Of a stretch of 15,287 nucleotides of DNA, positions 13,547 through 15,287 are shown piece after piece. The position numbers were made by a program, and so were the translations under genes. The notes below the pieces were generated by a model. It saw only the letters and a list, made by a program, of their open reading frames with translations, made no database searches and was not told the origin of the DNA. Every line of letters begins with the position of its first letter. Position 1 is the stretch's first letter. The DNA is from an uncultured Oscillospiraceae bacterium. GTDB taxonomy: Bacteria; Bacillota; Clostridia; Oscillospirales; Oscillospiraceae. The DNA is taken from assembly GCA_900763995.1 (NCBI GenBank), contig CAAFMK010000006.1, forward strand, positions 1 to 15,287, written 5' to 3'.

Positions 13547-15199
13547 ATGACCAAAAAAATATTCAGAAACTCCCTGGCGGTTGGCATCTGGGTGTTTTTG
13601 CTGTCTGTTGCTTTGTTTATGGGACTGCTCTACCAGTATTTTACCAGTCGGCTGGCCCAGGAGCTGGAGATGGAGGCCCAGCTGGTCACCCAGGGGGTGG
13701 AGGCGGTTGGGATGGCATATTTTGACGGGCTCCACACCGCCAACCGTATCACCTGGGTGGACGGGGATGGCACGGTGCTGTATGACAATACAGCAGACCC
13801 CGCTGCGATGGAAAACCACAAAGACCGCGAGGAGATCAGACAGGCCATTCTGGGCTCCCAGGGGGTTGCACGGCGGGAGTCGGTCACATTATCACAGCGT
13901 ACTATCTATGTGGCCCATCGCCTGGAGGACGGGACAGTGATCCGTCTGGCTGGTACACAGCGCACAGTGGTCACGCTGCTGTTATCCATGGTGCAGCCCA
14001 TACTGCTGATTTTGGTGATCACACTGGTCTTTTCTGCGGTGCTGGCCTCCCGGCTGACAAAGAGAATCATCAGGCCGATTTTGGATCTGGATCTGGAACA
14101 TATTAAGACAGATGGTGTATATGATGAACTGGCCCCCCTGATAACTCGAATACGGCGGCAAAAAGATACCATCCAAAATCAGGTGGAGCTACTGCGCCAG
14201 CGGCGGCAGGAGTTTACCGCATTGACAGAAAATCTCTCTGAGGGATTTTTACTGCTGGACAGCGGAGGCAGGCTGCTCTCTTACAACACAGGGGCCGTGA
14301 AGCTGCTGGGGGTGTCGGCACCTGAGGAGGAGGCAAATGTGTTGACCATGGAGCGCAGCGAGCCCTTTCGCCAGATGATAGATGAGGTGCTCCTGGGCCG
14401 TCGCAGCCAGGGGCGGCTGGAGCGCAATGGCCGGATCCTCCAGCTGCTGGCAGATCCAGTGGTACTGGATCAAAGGGCGGCAGGGGCCGTGGTGGTTTTG
14501 CTGGATGTGACAGAGAAAGAACAGGGGGAGCAGATGCGCCGGGAATTTACCGCCAATGTCTCCCATGAGCTGAAAACCCCGCTCACAGCTATCTCAGGCA
14601 TGGCGGAGATCATGAGAGATGGTCTGGTCAGGCCGGAGGACATTTCTGACTTTGCGGAGGACATTTATCGGGAGAGTCAGCGGCTGATCCATCTGGTGGA
14701 GGACATCATCCACCTCTCCCGGCTGGATGAGGGGGGAGGCGGTATGGAGAAGCAGGAAATCGAGCTGCTCCCCCTGCTCCAAAGGGCAAGGGAGCGCCTG
14801 CTCCCACTGGCCAGAAAGAGCGGGGTCTCTCTGGAGGTGAGGGGAGGATCGGCTGTCATCTGGGCGGTGCCCTCTGTGCTGGAGGAGATGGTGGACAACC
14901 TGTGTGAAAACGCCATCAAGTACAACCGGCCAGAGGGAATGGTGGTGTTATGTGCAGATACAACCCCTGAGGGGGTTACACTGACTGTGTCAGATACTGG
15001 CATCGGAATCCCGCCAGAAGATCAGGAGCGGGTATTTGAGCGGTTTTATCGGGTGGATAAAAGCCACTCCAAGGAAATTGGGGGTACTGGTCTGGGTCTG
15101 TCCATTGTCAAGCATGGAGCAGCCCTCCACAACGCCCAAATCAAGCTGGATAGTCAGTTGGGACAGGGGACAAGAGTGAGCCTGATGTTCAAGGGGTGA
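13547..15199 (+). CDS. phoR: Sensor histidine kinase PhoR
   Basis: This membrane kinase phosphorylates the adjacent PhoP under phosphate limitation. The 550-residue protein has a membrane helix at about 12-31, an extracellular domain at 32-140 with VDGDGTVLYDN, a second membrane helix at about 143-168, a HAMP-like linker, and a PAS domain at about 222-320. The dimerisation helix has the phosphorylated His340 in FTANVSHELKTPLTAISG. The ATPase domain has an N box (NLCENAIKYN, about 451-460), G1 box (VSDTGIGIPP, about 481-490), F box (FERFYRVD) and G2 box (GGTGLGLSIVKH, about 512-523). All catalytic motifs are intact. GAGGGA lies 6 bases before the ATG. The gene follows phoP after 67 bases and ends the operon. 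No clear terminator is seen downstream. Confidence 0.9.
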   Translation: MTKKIFRNSLAVGIWVFLLSVALFMGLLYQYFTSRLAQELEMEAQLVTQGVEAVGMAYFDGLHTANRITWVDGDGTVLYDNTADPAAMENHKDREEIRQAILGSQGVARRESVTLSQRTIYVAHRLEDGTVIRLAGTQRTVVTLLLSMVQPILLILVITLVFSAVLASRLTKRIIRPILDLDLEHIKTDGVYDELAPLITRIRRQKDTIQNQVELLRQRRQEFTALTENLSEGFLLLDSGGRLLSYNTGAVKLLGVSAPEEEANVLTMERSEPFRQMIDEVLLGRRSQGRLERNGRILQLLADPVVLDQRAAGAVVVLLDVTEKEQGEQMRREFTANVSHELKTPLTAISGMAEIMRDGLVRPEDISDFAEDIYRESQRLIHLVEDIIHLSRLDEGGGGMEKQEIELLPLLQRARERLLPLARKSGVSLEVRGGSAVIWAVPSVLEEMVDNLCENAIKYNRPEGMVVLCADTTPEGVTLTVSDTGIGIPPEDQERVFERFYRVDKSHSKEIGGTGLGLSIVKHGAALHNAQIKLDSQLGQGTRVSLMFKG

Positions 15200-15240
15200 T
15201 CCGGACAAAGCTGGGGCCTTAGAAAAAATAAAAATAGTTG

Positions 15241-15265
15241 GGAACTTTTTTCAAATTCAGCCGTC
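15241..15265 (+). promoter_or_regulatory. Candidate ECF sigma factor promoter
   Basis: GGAAC (15241-15245), exactly 16 bases including a run of six T, then CGTC (15262-15265). This is the classic -35/-10 layout of extracytoplasmic-function sigma factor promoters. It reads rightwards out of the window, probably towards a sigma factor gene or its target, which cannot be seen. Confidence 0.55.
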
Positions 15266-15287
15266 CAATGAGTAGGAAGCCCCAAAT

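Noticed and set aside
15209..15282. Inverted GGGGCCTT / AAGCCCC pair after phoR as a terminator
   Set aside because: The arms are short and separated by about 60 bases holding the ECF-type motif, so a stable terminator is unlikely.

Overview
The window looks like chromosome from an anaerobic Gram-positive gut bacterium of the Clostridia, probably of the Oscillospiraceae/Flavonifractor type. This rests on gene content and style only: Firmicutes-type sigma-A promoters, AGGAGG-like ribosome binding sites, a LytTR/7TM sensor pair, a clostridial BioB, and Pho genes of the Gram-positive kind. No rRNA, tRNA or CRISPR array was seen.

Layout. (1) 1-1740, minus strand: an accessory operon running off the left edge, with a short XRE repressor-like gene, a SEC-C zinc-motif protein and a UPF0158 protein, joined by 4-base ATGA overlaps. 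Its promoter (1699-1727) has a TGAGCAATTC box in the spacer and faces a second, plus-strand promoter-like site. (2) 1909-2326: a dead IS256-family element. Both terminal inverted repeats remain, but the transposase has lost its middle. (3) 2561-3737: a lone bioB gene with a textbook promoter, a BirA-like half-site pair over the -35 box and a strong terminator. (4) 3788-6115, minus strand: a LytTR response regulator followed by a 7TM sensor whose histidine kinase part is mostly missing. (5) 6196-8325: a chemoreceptor gene with a structured leader and terminator. Its promoter region is shared with the LytTR gene and holds a pair of 14-base direct repeats spaced like a LytTR binding site. (6) 8509-15199: the phosphate starvation locus pstS-pstC-pstA-pstB-phoU-phoP-phoR on the plus strand. 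(7) 15241-15265: a GGAAC-N16-CGTC motif typical of an ECF sigma promoter, reading out of the window.

How the genes work together. PhoR/PhoP sense phosphate limitation and should activate the pst promoter at 8557-8562 through TTAACA-like repeats. PstSCAB then imports phosphate and PhoU couples the transporter to PhoR. Having phoPR at the end of the same run of genes gives positive feedback. The LytTR/7TM pair and the chemoreceptor are divergent, and the repeats between them suggest, as inference, that the regulator controls the chemoreceptor. The most unusual items are the truncated 7TM sensor, the LytTR-like site at the chemoreceptor promoter, the Cys-to-Ser change in BioB, and the XRE/SEC-C/UPF0158 operon with its switch-like promoter region.
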